34,536 bases of DNA from Planctomycetota bacterium (GCA_003671195.1 QWPJ01000199.1:1-34536); one strand, 5' to 3'; shown: positions 9,578 through 17,270, numbered from the stretch's first letter. Made by a program: numbers and translations. Notes: a model not told the origin generated them from the sequence alone.

Positions 9578-12559
9578 ATGGTTATGAAACTCTTTTGCTC
9601 TTTGGCCTTCGCCCCGTTTGCAAGATTGGCCTCCCTCGGTGTCTTGCTTTGTCTGCTGGTCGCTTGCCTATTCGATCAAGTCGAAGCGCAGCAGCAAGTC
9701 GATGCGCAGCAAGCCGGCGCGCAGCAATCCAGCAATTCGCTCAGCGTCTTGAGGATCCAAGGTGGAGACACCTACCGAGGAAAACTCGCGGCGAGCCAAA
9801 ACCCGCAGCAACTCCTGTGGGACTGTCCTAGCTTCCTAGAGCCCATCGCGTTTCCCTGGGATGCCCTTCAACTGGTCCAAGTCCAAGACGCATCCGGTGA
9901 TCCAACCCAAAGCAATCCGTTGGGGAAGAACCCCTTTTGTGCCGAGTTGAAAACAGGGGAGGTCGTCAGCGGCGAGCTCGTCTCGATCCAACCCGATCGT
10001 ATTGAACTCGATGTGCCTCAAGTTGGTAAGGTTTCACTTGCTACCGAAAACCTCCGGTACCTCCTGCGGATCATCCCGGGTGGATCGCAAGCCGTCGAAG
10101 TTCTCAGCGCTCAAGACTGGGAGCAGGTGCTCCCGGCCACACGAAACGGGCGAGCCACCAAGTGGTACCTCAAGGCAGGTGAGATCTCCACCGACACCAG
10201 CGGCACGACCATCTCGCAATGGGCCCAGCTTCCGGAATTGGCCACCATCGACCTCGATGTGGCATGGGACCAAGCTTCCCCGAATTGGTGGATGACCCTT
10301 GGTGAACCGCGCCGCATGGAATTGCAGGTCCGTAAACTTCAGAACAAAAAACTCCTCAACGTGACACTACTCCTAGAGAACTCGGCAGATGCCGATGTCA
10401 CGACGATCCAATTGCCCTACGAGGAAGATCAATCGATCAAACTCCGCCTGCTTTGCGATGCCACCAAAGGGGTCTACGTGCTCATGAAGGACAATCAAGT
10501 TCTCGGAAGACTCAAGGGAAACATCAAGGAACGGTTCGTTGGACGGACGAAAGTGAGCTTCACCAACACCGCGTTAGGTGTTCTGACGCTCAGGGACCTT
10601 CGCATATCCCGCAACGCCTTCTCCATCCCCTCGGAAGCCGCTGAGGTCGAGCCGAATCGACCCGCAAACGGACAATTCGAATGGATGACCAAAGCCCGTG
10701 GGACCTTTTTCGGCAGTATCCTCAACGCTCCAGCCGATGTCGATGACCAGGGTTCCGTCAAAGTCCAAGGCATTGCGCAGTCGCCGATCAGCTTGGGGTT
10801 CGAGGAGATCGAGCGGATCGAGTTCCCTTTGGAATCTGCGCCGCCAAACCAAGTCACGACCGTCGAATTGATCAACGGGATGCGATTCGCCTCGAGCGCT
10901 CTACAAAGTCGGACCGAAGCGTCCTTTGAAGGAATCGACATCGATGTGGCTGGGAAAAAACTGCCAGTCCCGCTATCGCAAATCAAGAGGATTTCCAAAC
11001 GCGCATTGCCGATCGTCGAAGATCCCCAACCCAAAACGATCGCCGAGGCACAGAAGATCGTCGTCCAACGCTTGATCACCGATGACGCGGTATCGACCGG
11101 ACGCATTGCGAGCGTCGCTCAGCATACCCCAAGTTCCAAAACATTCACGTGGCTCGCAAAAAACGCAGTCGCACCCGTTGCCCTCAATCCGCGAGCCGAT
11201 GGAGCCATCGAACCGATGTTGATCCAACTGGCTGGATCGACCCAGAAACGAACGAAACCCAACGAAAACTTGGCCAACGTTCGAACCGATACCCCACCGA
11301 ACGACAATGACGTCGGACGGCCACTTAAGCCCGAGGACCCTAGTCTGTTCCTTTTCTCGGGTGACTGCTTTCCAGCCATGGTCCGCCGGGGTGACGCCGA
11401 AGAGTTTTTCTTCGAGTCGACCCTTTTTCCTAAACAGTCGATCGAACAAGCCTTGGTTCGTGGTGTGCGGTTTGTCGATTATCGAGGGGTCGACAAAATC
11501 GATCGCGCTACACGATTAAGATTGCTGACCCTCCCACGTGTTCAACGCAACAATCCGCCGAGCCACTTGGTGGTCTCTCGCGATGGGGACTTGCTCCGAG
11601 GAAAACTGATTCACTTTGATCGCGATCAACTGGTCGTCGATGTACGAGGCGAGCAACGAACCATCTTGGTCAAAAACATTGCCGAACTGATCGCTCTGGA
11701 CCCTGCACCGAAGCTTGAGCAAACCAACGATCCGAGCGAACCGTCCGATCCGTCCGATCCGTCCGATCCGACCGATCCGTCAGGAAAGCAAGAGAAGACC
11801 GAACCGGCGAAACCTGCAGATAGCGCCGAGGCACAAGACCCCGTCCAAATTGCGTCCAACGACGTCTACCAAATCATCCTCGAGCAGGGCGCCCGGGTTT
11901 CGATTGTCCCCGAATCGGTCGACGCCGACGAGCTCAAAGGCACCCACCCGCAGCTTGGCGAATGTTCGCTACCTTGGAGTAGCGTTGTACGTATCTCGCT
12001 CGGCGATGCGATCGCCGTCGATGCTTCGCAAAATCGATACGGCAAGTGGAAGCTACAGCACGCACCAGACCCCAAATTCGTTTCCGAATCCGAAGGGGGC
12101 AATGATCGCCCGAACGACACACCTCAAATGCGGATGATCGGACAAGGCGCACCGGAATTCGATCTGATGAAGATCGATGGGACCCCATTCAAACTCAAGG
12201 AGAACAGGGGCAAAATCCTGATCGTAGACTTTTGGGCTACTTGGTGTGGACCTTGCATCCGCTCGATCCCATCGTTGATCGAGATTTCCAAAGAGTACAA
12301 GGAAGCGGGGGTTGAACTGGTTTTGGTCAACTGCGAGGAACCTGAAACCCGCGTTCGGCCGTTTCTCGAACGCCTTAAATCGATCCCAACGGTGGTGCTC
12401 GATACCGATGGAACCGTCTCGAAGCAATACAACGTCGCGGCGATCCCTCAAACCGTTCTGATCGATCGCGATGGTGGAATCGTCGAGGTTCTCGTCGGCG
12501 CGAGCGACGAAAACGAGGATCTTCTACGCAAGAAAATCGAAACGCTGATCAAGCAGTAA
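9578..12559 (+). CDS. Large exported multi-repeat protein with C-terminal TlpA-type thioredoxin domain
   Basis: A 993-aa protein and last gene of the operon, seven bases after the previous stop. The signal peptide is followed by AQQ at residues 37-39, 43-45 and 48-50. The N-terminal 840 residues contain several short units resembling small Sm/SH3-like beta barrels (for example GDTYRGKL, TGEVVSGELVSI, GDLLRGKLIHFDRDQL) interrupted by a possible concanavalin/laminin-G-like region near 200-350. A Pro/Asp/Ser linker (repeated DPS, about 718-735) precedes the C-terminal domain. Residues about 851-993 are a TlpA/AhpC-TSA thioredoxin fold with FWATWCGPC (Cys890 and Cys893) and the cis-Pro region AAIPQTVLIDRDG. 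The redox domain is expected to act on extracytoplasmic thiols or disulfides. The substrate and the role of the beta repeats are unknown. ATG 9584 is an alternative start. Confidence 0.9.
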   Translation: MVMKLFCSLAFAPFARLASLGVLLCLLVACLFDQVEAQQQVDAQQAGAQQSSNSLSVLRIQGGDTYRGKLAASQNPQQLLWDCPSFLEPIAFPWDALQLVQVQDASGDPTQSNPLGKNPFCAELKTGEVVSGELVSIQPDRIELDVPQVGKVSLATENLRYLLRIIPGGSQAVEVLSAQDWEQVLPATRNGRATKWYLKAGEISTDTSGTTISQWAQLPELATIDLDVAWDQASPNWWMTLGEPRRMELQVRKLQNKKLLNVTLLLENSADADVTTIQLPYEEDQSIKLRLLCDATKGVYVLMKDNQVLGRLKGNIKERFVGRTKVSFTNTALGVLTLRDLRISRNAFSIPSEAAEVEPNRPANGQFEWMTKARGTFFGSILNAPADVDDQGSVKVQGIAQSPISLGFEEIERIEFPLESAPPNQVTTVELINGMRFASSALQSRTEASFEGIDIDVAGKKLPVPLSQIKRISKRALPIVEDPQPKTIAEAQKIVVQRLITDDAVSTGRIASVAQHTPSSKTFTWLAKNAVAPVALNPRADGAIEPMLIQLAGSTQKRTKPNENLANVRTDTPPNDNDVGRPLKPEDPSLFLFSGDCFPAMVRRGDAEEFFFESTLFPKQSIEQALVRGVRFVDYRGVDKIDRATRLRLLTLPRVQRNNPPSHLVVSRDGDLLRGKLIHFDRDQLVVDVRGEQRTILVKNIAELIALDPAPKLEQTNDPSEPSDPSDPSDPTDPSGKQEKTEPAKPADSAEAQDPVQIASNDVYQIILEQGARVSIVPESVDADELKGTHPQLGECSLPWSSVVRISLGDAIAVDASQNRYGKWKLQHAPDPKFVSESEGGNDRPNDTPQMRMIGQGAPEFDLMKIDGTPFKLKENRGKILIVDFWATWCGPCIRSIPSLIEISKEYKEAGVELVLVNCEEPETRVRPFLERLKSIPTVVLDTDGTVSKQYNVAAIPQTVLIDRDGGIVEVLVGASDENEDLLRKKIETLIKQ
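11729..11781. repeat. Nine-base microsatellite encoding a DPS linker
   Basis: Several tandem copies of GATCCGTCC and close variants lie inside the large TlpA-fusion gene and encode Asp-Pro-Ser repeats between the beta-repeat region and the thioredoxin domain. The unit is a multiple of three, so changes in copy number would lengthen or shorten the linker without shifting the frame. Confidence 0.75.
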
Positions 12560-12571
12560 ATCGATCGGTTA

Positions 12572-13024
12572 TCAACGAGCGACCATGTACAGCGAACTGG
12601 CACCGGCGCGTTTGGCCAGATCGTAGACTCCGAGCGCGTCGCCTGCCAAAATGCTATCGTCGGGATCGACGATGATCGGAACGTCAGCACGAACCTTGAG
12701 AATCCCAATGAGCCTTTGTTCGATCGCTTCGAGCGAATCGACTCGAACACCGTTCCATTGGTATTCGATTTGATTTTCCTGACGCCGAATCTTGATCACG
12801 CAATCGTGAATGTCCTCTTGGGGTGGAACCGGAGGGGTGTCTTGGGACTCTCCGAGTGTCGAATCGGACGAAGCAGAAACAGAGCTTGGAAGTAGTTTCT
12901 CGAGTCGCTGGAACGAAGCGGTGGTCAAAAAGAAAACCAGGAGCAGAAACACCACATCGATCATCGGTGTCATCATGTTATCGAGCGATGTGCTCCCCCG
13001 AGGATTCGAATAGTTGGTCTTCAT
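12572..13024 (-). CDS. ExbD/TolR-family biopolymer transport protein (second of a pair)
   Basis: A 150-aa protein with a short cytoplasmic N-terminus, one membrane helix at about residues 20-37, and the ExbD hallmark TPMIDVVFLLLVFFL, in which Asp23 is the proton-channel aspartate expected for ExbD/TolR/MotB-type stators. A Pro/Ser-rich spacer (about 40-75) precedes the periplasmic domain, which ends IVDPDDSILAGDALGVYDLAKRAG-like. Its ATG overlaps the stop of the upstream exbD gene by four bases (ATGA), so the two are co-translated. ExbD normally works with an ExbB/TolQ channel protein to energise outer-membrane processes; no such gene is adjacent. It converges with the TlpA-fusion gene with only 12 bases between stop codons. 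Confidence 0.9.
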   Translation of the reverse strand: MKTNYSNPRGSTSLDNMMTPMIDVVFLLLVFFLTTASFQRLEKLLPSSVSASSDSTLGESQDTPPVPPQEDIHDCVIKIRRQENQIEYQWNGVRVDSLEAIEQRLIGILKVRADVPIIVDPDDSILAGDALGVYDLAKRAGASSLYMVAR

Positions 13025-13443
13025 CGCCCCTCCTCGTACACCGCAAAGACAATGTCCGAGTTCCCCGTCAACGCGCAGAGCTTGAGCAACCTTGCGATCG
13101 GTGCATAAGCGGCCGATTTATCCGTTCGAATCCGGATTCGAATCGGACTCTTTCCGTTGGATTCCATCTTTTGAAGAATGGACGCTTGGATCTGTTCCAA
13201 GTCCGAGTGTGCATTGTTCACCAAATACGAGCCGTCCGAGGGAATTTGGATCGTCAGGGTCACGCGATCCGAGAAATCCGAAACACCCGTCGAGGCGATA
13301 GGAAGTTCCAGGGGAAGAAAATTCTCCTGCTTAGAAAGATGGCTGCTGACCAAAAAGAAGATGATCAGCAGAAACGTCACGTCGATCATAGGGGTCAAAT
13401 TGATCGAAACGCCACGGCTTCCCGGATAGTTGGGGACTCGCAT
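13021..13443 (-). CDS. ExbD/TolR-family biopolymer transport protein (first of a pair)
   Basis: A 140-aa protein with one membrane helix at about residues 17-35 and the ExbD signature NLTPMIDVTFLLIIFFLV, with the conserved aspartate at residue 21. The periplasmic domain (about 40-140) ends with the usual beta-alpha-beta pattern, RIRTDKSAAYAPIARLLKLC. It is the first gene of a two-gene minus-strand unit and overlaps the second exbD by four bases. Two tandem exbD paralogues are common in planctomycetes, usually downstream of an exbB; here the region upstream is the divergent larC gene. Function as part of an energy-transducing complex is inferred from the family. The missing partner must be encoded elsewhere if the pair is active. 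Confidence 0.9.
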   Translation of the reverse strand: MRVPNYPGSRGVSINLTPMIDVTFLLIIFFLVSSHLSKQENFLPLELPIASTGVSDFSDRVTLTIQIPSDGSYLVNNAHSDLEQIQASILQKMESNGKSPIRIRIRTDKSAAYAPIARLLKLCALTGNSDIVFAVYEEGR

Positions 13444-13566
13444 TCTAAGGATCCATCAGCCAGATTAAAATCGGAGTGCAAAATGGAAGCGTTGTCCCAT
13501 TTGCTAGGCCAATTGTAGCAAACCAAACCCTTCGCGTTGAGTTCCAGCCAGAAACGATATTCGGAC

Positions 13567-14751
13567 ATGCGGGTCGCTTATTTGGATTGTTCGAGCGGTA
13601 TCAGTGGCGATATGACCCTGGCGGCCCTGATCGACTGCGGTGCAAACCTCAAGGAAATTCAAGCGGCGATCGACTCGATGGGGTTGGCTGCGAGCCTCTC
13701 GATCGCACCGGTCCGTAAACAAGGTTTCCGTGCCCAGAAACTTCAGATTCGTGCTCCCGAGGATCCGACGCATCGCGATTTGGAGCAAATCCTCGAGTGC
13801 ATCGCCCGGGCGCGAATCAGTCCTGCGGCAAGACGTATCGCCAACCGAATTTTCGAGCGTCTTGCCAAAGCCGAGGCGAGAGTCCATGGCATATCGATCG
13901 ACCAAGTCCATTTCCACGAGGTAGGAGCGATCGATTCGATTGTCGATATCGTCGGTTGCGCTGTCGCTTGGGACCAACTGGGAATCCAACGCGCGACGGC
14001 TTCGGCCGTTCCGACCGGGACCGGTTTTGTCAGGATCGCCCATGGACGTGTTGCAGTACCGGCACCGGCAACGGCCGAATTGCTCCGTGGGATCCCCATC
14101 GCTCCGTGCGATCTCCAAGCGGAACTGACGACCCCTACCGGGGCGGCGATCCTAGCGGAGCTTGTCAGTAGCTTCGGTTCGCTCCCAGCGATACAAATTG
14201 AGACGATCGGACTTGGGGCTGGAACGCGTGAGCTTGAAGATCGACCGAATCTACTGCGGATTTTCCTTGGGTCTGAGTCCACGCATCCTTCCGAGAGCCG
14301 AGTCGACTGCGACACCGTCGTGCGATTTGAAACCAACCTCGATGATGTCACAGGCGAGCAGATCGGTTTTGCGATCGAGCAACTCTGGGCGGCCGGGGCG
14401 TTGGACGTCTACACGACGGCGATTCAAATGAAGAAGAACCGACCCGGAACGCTCCTGAGCGTCCTGGCAAATCCCGAACTAGCCCAGCGCATCGAACTTG
14501 TGATCTTCGCACACACCGGGACCCTCGGAATTCGAAAGTCCCTTCAGCAGCGCAGCATCCTCAAACGCCATGCCGTCGAAGTGCAGACTCCTTGGGGAAA
14601 GGTGCCTTGCAAGGCCGCTAGCTATCCAGACGGCTCCGAAGTTCTCTCTCCAGAGTACGAAGCCTGCCGGAAAATCGCCCTTGAGAATGGGCTTAAACTC
14701 AGCGAAGTCCTTCAGGTAATCGAAGCGGCCATCAAGAGCAACGGCGGGTAA
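13567..14751 (+). CDS. larC: LarC-type nickel-pincer cofactor biosynthesis protein
   Basis: A 394-aa protein matching the LarC (DUF111) family over its whole length: YLDCSSGISGDM at the N-terminus, VHFHEVGAIDSIVDIVG at about 114-130, VPAPATAELL at 164-173, ELTTPTGAA at 186-194, ETNLDDVTGE at 255-264 and MKKNRPGTLLSVL at 288-300. LarC inserts nickel into the pyridinium-bis-thiocarboxylate mononucleotide precursor made by LarB and LarE, giving the cofactor of lactate racemase and related LarA-family enzymes. ATG 13567 is chosen because it matches the family N-terminus; the frame is open upstream to a TTG at 13537. The gene is one uninterrupted frame, unlike the frameshifted larC of Lactobacillus. 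No larA, larB or larE is in the window. Confidence 0.93.
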   Translation: MRVAYLDCSSGISGDMTLAALIDCGANLKEIQAAIDSMGLAASLSIAPVRKQGFRAQKLQIRAPEDPTHRDLEQILECIARARISPAARRIANRIFERLAKAEARVHGISIDQVHFHEVGAIDSIVDIVGCAVAWDQLGIQRATASAVPTGTGFVRIAHGRVAVPAPATAELLRGIPIAPCDLQAELTTPTGAAILAELVSSFGSLPAIQIETIGLGAGTRELEDRPNLLRIFLGSESTHPSESRVDCDTVVRFETNLDDVTGEQIGFAIEQLWAAGALDVYTTAIQMKKNRPGTLLSVLANPELAQRIELVIFAHTGTLGIRKSLQQRSILKRHAVEVQTPWGKVPCKAASYPDGSEVLSPEYEACRKIALENGLKLSEVLQVIEAAIKSNGG

Positions 14752-14754
14752 CAT

Positions 14755-14824
14755 GCCTCGGGATTTGCCTGACGGCGGGATTTGCCTGACGGCGGTATTT
14801 GCCAGCCTCGGGATTTGCCAGTCT
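14755..14824. repeat. Short tandem repeat between larC and the Ppx/GppA gene
   Basis: A 17-bp unit, GGGATTTGCCTGACGGC, occurs twice in tandem, followed by two degenerate copies that keep ATTTGCC, giving four ATTTGCC motifs in about 65 bases. It fills the start of the 155-base gap between larC and the phosphatase gene. No hairpin terminator or protein-coding sequence is recognised here. Confidence 0.7.
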
Positions 14825-14906
14825 ACTGAATTGGCCTGTGAGAGTTCTTCAAAGTATGATCGAATATTACGGAATCAAATAAGGCAACAGAGAACTAGGG
14901 CAAGCG

Positions 14907-16493
14907 ATGTCAGCCGGGATGAGTCAACGACCAAGTGGGAATCAACAGACGACCGCTGCGCGAATCGTGGCCGTTGTCGATATCGGCTCGACGAGCATCC
15001 GCATGGCGATTGCGGAAATCGAAGGTCAAAGCCACGTTCGAACGCTCGAAGAGGTCTCGCGAGCCGTCTCGCTGGGCAAGGATACCTTCACCACACAGCA
15101 AATCTCTCGCGAGAGCATCGAGGAGTGCGTCCGGGTCCTCAAAAGCTATCGCCGCTTGATGCAAGAGTACGGCATCACCCGTCCGGAACAAATCCGCGTG
15201 GTGGCAACCAGCGCTGTGCGTGAGGCGAGCAACCGCTTGGCGTTCATCGACCGAATCTACATTGCAACGGGACTCGAAATCAAAATCCTCGACGAAGCCG
15301 AGGTCAACCGGATCACCTACATGGGGATCCAGCCTCTGCTGCAACTCAACCCCGTCCTGGCAACAGTCAAAACGATTGTCGTCGAGGTCGGTAGCGGCAG
15401 CACGGAAATACTCGTCGTCAGCGGAGGGAACATCCAGTTTTCCAATACGTACCGACTCGGCTCACTGCGAATGCTCGAACAAGTCGATCGGTTCAAGACC
15501 TCGCATGCCAAGCAGCGCGCGATCCTTGAAACCCAAATCCGGCGGATCGTCCACCAGATCTTCGACAACGTCGATGAAACAAGCCAAATCCAAATGGTCG
15601 CCATCGGTGGCGATGTGCGGATGGCGGTCAAGAACATCGATTCCGTCACAGCCGATGGTGAGCTTCAGCGCGTATCGGCCGATGCGTTACTGAGTTTTGC
15701 GCGTCAGATTGGAAACCTGCATGAGGACGAACTCATCAGCCGATATTCGATGAGTTTTGCCGATACCGAGACGCTTTGGCCAGCCTTGATGAGCTATGCA
15801 CTGCTTGCGAAAGAGTTCAAGTGCGACCAGTTGTTCGTCGCCGACACCAATCTAAGAGACGGTCTCCTGACGGAACTTTCGGTACGCGATGCCTGGACTG
15901 TCGAACTGCGAAACCAGATCGTCCGATCCGCAATCAACCTCGGAAGACGCTTCGCATTCGACGAATCCCATGCCAGGCACGTCGCGACTCTCTGTCGAAA
16001 ATTGTTCTCCGACCTGATGCAGGAACACCAGCTCGATCAACGGATGGAGCTGATTTTGTATCTGGCTGCGATACTCCATGAAATCGGTAGCTTCATCAGC
16101 AGTCGTTCCCACCATAAACATGCGATGTACATCATCCGCCACAGCGAACTCTTCGGGCTGTCGGATCGAGATCAGCTTCTGCTCTCGCTCGTTGTGCGAT
16201 ACCAACGACGATCCTCGCCACAACCCGAGCACGAAGGCTATTCGACGCTCGATCGCAATGACCGTATCGCGGTAGCAAAACTAGCAGCCCTCTTGAGACT
16301 TGCCATCGCCCTGAATGAATCACGCTCTCAACGGATCGGGACCATCCGCTGCTTGAAAGAAGACAATCGCTTGGTGATTGTCACCCGCGGGAGCGAAGAC
16401 GTCTCGCTCGAACAACTCACGATCCGTCAGAGTGGCGATCTGTTCGAAGAGGTCTTTGGGCTGAGCGTGATGCTTCGGAGCGAACTCGAGTAA
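14907..16493 (+). CDS. Ppx/GppA-family phosphatase with C-terminal HD-like domain
   Basis: A 528-aa protein of the exopolyphosphatase/guanosine pentaphosphate phosphohydrolase family. ASKHA-fold motifs are visible: VDIGSTSIRMAI (24-35), TSAVREASN (101-109), ILDEAEVNRITYMG (127-140, containing the expected catalytic-glutamate region) and VEVGSGSTEIL (159-169), where canonical DxGGGS is changed to EVGSGS. The C-terminal third resembles the HD domain of Ppx proteins, with LAAILHEIG (HE in place of HD) and the following HHKHAMYII. The family hydrolyses polyphosphate and/or pppGpp in the cytoplasm; which one applies here cannot be told by eye. AGGG lies about seven bases before ATG 14907, a fair ribosome-binding site; ATG 14919 is an alternative. 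It is followed seven bases later by the YkgJ-type gene. Confidence 0.9.
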   Translation: MSAGMSQRPSGNQQTTAARIVAVVDIGSTSIRMAIAEIEGQSHVRTLEEVSRAVSLGKDTFTTQQISRESIEECVRVLKSYRRLMQEYGITRPEQIRVVATSAVREASNRLAFIDRIYIATGLEIKILDEAEVNRITYMGIQPLLQLNPVLATVKTIVVEVGSGSTEILVVSGGNIQFSNTYRLGSLRMLEQVDRFKTSHAKQRAILETQIRRIVHQIFDNVDETSQIQMVAIGGDVRMAVKNIDSVTADGELQRVSADALLSFARQIGNLHEDELISRYSMSFADTETLWPALMSYALLAKEFKCDQLFVADTNLRDGLLTELSVRDAWTVELRNQIVRSAINLGRRFAFDESHARHVATLCRKLFSDLMQEHQLDQRMELILYLAAILHEIGSFISSRSHHKHAMYIIRHSELFGLSDRDQLLLSLVVRYQRRSSPQPEHEGYSTLDRNDRIAVAKLAALLRLAIALNESRSQRIGTIRCLKEDNRLVIVTRGSEDVSLEQLTIRQSGDLFEEVFGLSVMLRSELE

Positions 16494-16500
16494 GCTCAAG

Positions 16501-17007
16501 ATGCCCAAACACGATCCTTCCTCAGAAAATTCCGATTCCTATGACTTAAGCAGTCAGGATTCGGAACATCGTCAAACGCTTCCGTGGTATCGAGCCGGCT
16601 TGGCCTTCGAATGCACCGGATGTGGCAATTGCTGCTCTGGGCCCCAAACAGGCTTTGTTTGGGTCGACCAAGAGGAAATCGAATCGATCGCACAAAAGAT
16701 CGGCATGCAAGACGATCTAGACCAATTCGAACGAAAATTCGTTCGAGACGTCGGAGCTCGCAGAAGTCTGGTCGAGTACTCCGATGGCGATTGCATCTTC
16801 CTCGACCCAAAAACGCGCGGCTGCAGCGTCTACGAAGTCCGGCCCAAGCAATGCCGGACTTGGCCATTCTGGCAGTCCAATTTGGAAAGCCCAAGCAAGT
16901 GGGGGCAGGCAGCCAAATCATGTCCGGGCTGCAATAAAGGCAAGCTCTATACGCTTGAACAGATCGATCGGATCCAAGATCACGGAACAAGTCCCCCGGC
17001 GAGCTAG
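16501..17007 (+). CDS. YkgJ-family cysteine-cluster protein
   Basis: A 168-aa cytoplasmic protein of the YkgJ/Fe-S oxidoreductase-like (CxxCxxCC zinc- or iron-binding) family. Cysteines fall at 38, 41, 44 and 45 (FECTGCGNCCSG), 98, 108, 118 (RPKQCRTWPFW) and 141/144 (CPGC), matching the family pattern; a bound metal centre is expected but its type is uncertain. The first 28 residues are polar and probably disordered. Only seven bases separate it from the phosphatase gene, suggesting co-transcription. The last codons (PPAS) and stop lie within a short tandem repeat, so the C-terminus may have changed through repeat expansion. Cellular role unknown. Confidence 0.88.
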   Translation: MPKHDPSSENSDSYDLSSQDSEHRQTLPWYRAGLAFECTGCGNCCSGPQTGFVWVDQEEIESIAQKIGMQDDLDQFERKFVRDVGARRSLVEYSDGDCIFLDPKTRGCSVYEVRPKQCRTWPFWQSNLESPSKWGQAAKSCPGCNKGKLYTLEQIDRIQDHGTSPPAS

Positions 17008-17038
17008 TCCCCCGGCGAGCTAGTCCCCGGGAGACTAG
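16991..17038. repeat. 16-bp tandem repeat overlapping the end of the YkgJ-type gene
   Basis: Two perfect copies of GTCCCCCGGCGAGCTA start at 16991 and 17007, followed by a degenerate third copy from 17023. The first copy encodes the last residues of the cysteine-cluster protein and supplies its TAG stop codon. No T-run follows, so it is not a typical intrinsic terminator. Confidence 0.8.
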
Positions 17039-17065
17039 TTCCAGAGAGACAGGGGATGATTCAAC

Positions 17066-17237
17066 GAAAAAACCCCCTTGCGGGGGTCCATTCGTTCAAA
17101 CCAATCCTCAAACCGGAACGTTCGAAATCGATTAGGGGGGAGAAAGTGCTCGAAAACCCTTTGAGCGTGACGACGTTTAGCCACTTTCACCAGGCTCTAC
17201 TCCTGGCGGGTACGCTTCTTTCTCCCTCGTAACCGAC
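17066..17237 (-). ncRNA. Candidate structured small RNA (6S-like layout possible)
   Basis: The minus strand encodes a compact transcript of about 170 nt bounded by a promoter-like sequence and an intrinsic terminator. A long closing stem is visible: the RNA 5' end from 17237-17230 (GUCGGUUA) can pair with 17134-17127 (UAAUCGAU), then a 3x3 internal loop, then a perfect 9-bp stem from 17226-17218 and 17146-17138 (GGGAGAAAG with CUUUCUCCC). Inside are an AGCGU/ACGCU helix, a CCAGG/CCUGG hairpin and a GCUC/GAGC hairpin. A closing stem with an enclosed 3' hairpin is reminiscent of 6S RNA, but I cannot match a known consensus. No tmRNA, RNase P or SRP RNA signature is present. No open reading frame fits. 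Confidence 0.5.
17067..17087 (-). terminator. Intrinsic terminator of the minus-strand small RNA
   Basis: A perfect 6-bp GC-rich stem (ACCCCC and GGGGGT, 17072-17087, four-base loop) is followed on the minus strand by six T residues (17072-17067). The T-run is only on the minus-strand side, so it terminates leftward transcription rather than the YkgJ-type gene. Confidence 0.75.
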
Positions 17238-17242
17238 ACTCA

Positions 17243-17270
17243 AGTATGCACCTTGCAAATCGAGAGACAA
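17243..17270 (-). promoter_or_regulatory. Promoter-like -35/-10 pair for the small RNA
   Basis: Read on the minus strand, TTGTCT (17270-17265) and CATACT (17248-17243) are separated by 16 bases, a sigma70-like arrangement. The start point would be near 17236, exactly where the closing stem of the candidate RNA begins. Confidence 0.45.

Noticed and set aside
13537..13566. Upstream TTG extension of larC
   Set aside because: The LarC family starts at the YLDCSSGISGDM segment, matching ATG 13567.
14753..15223. Plus-strand frame overlapping the start of the Ppx/GppA gene
   Set aside because: It overlaps the well-supported phosphatase in another frame and begins in the tandem repeat.
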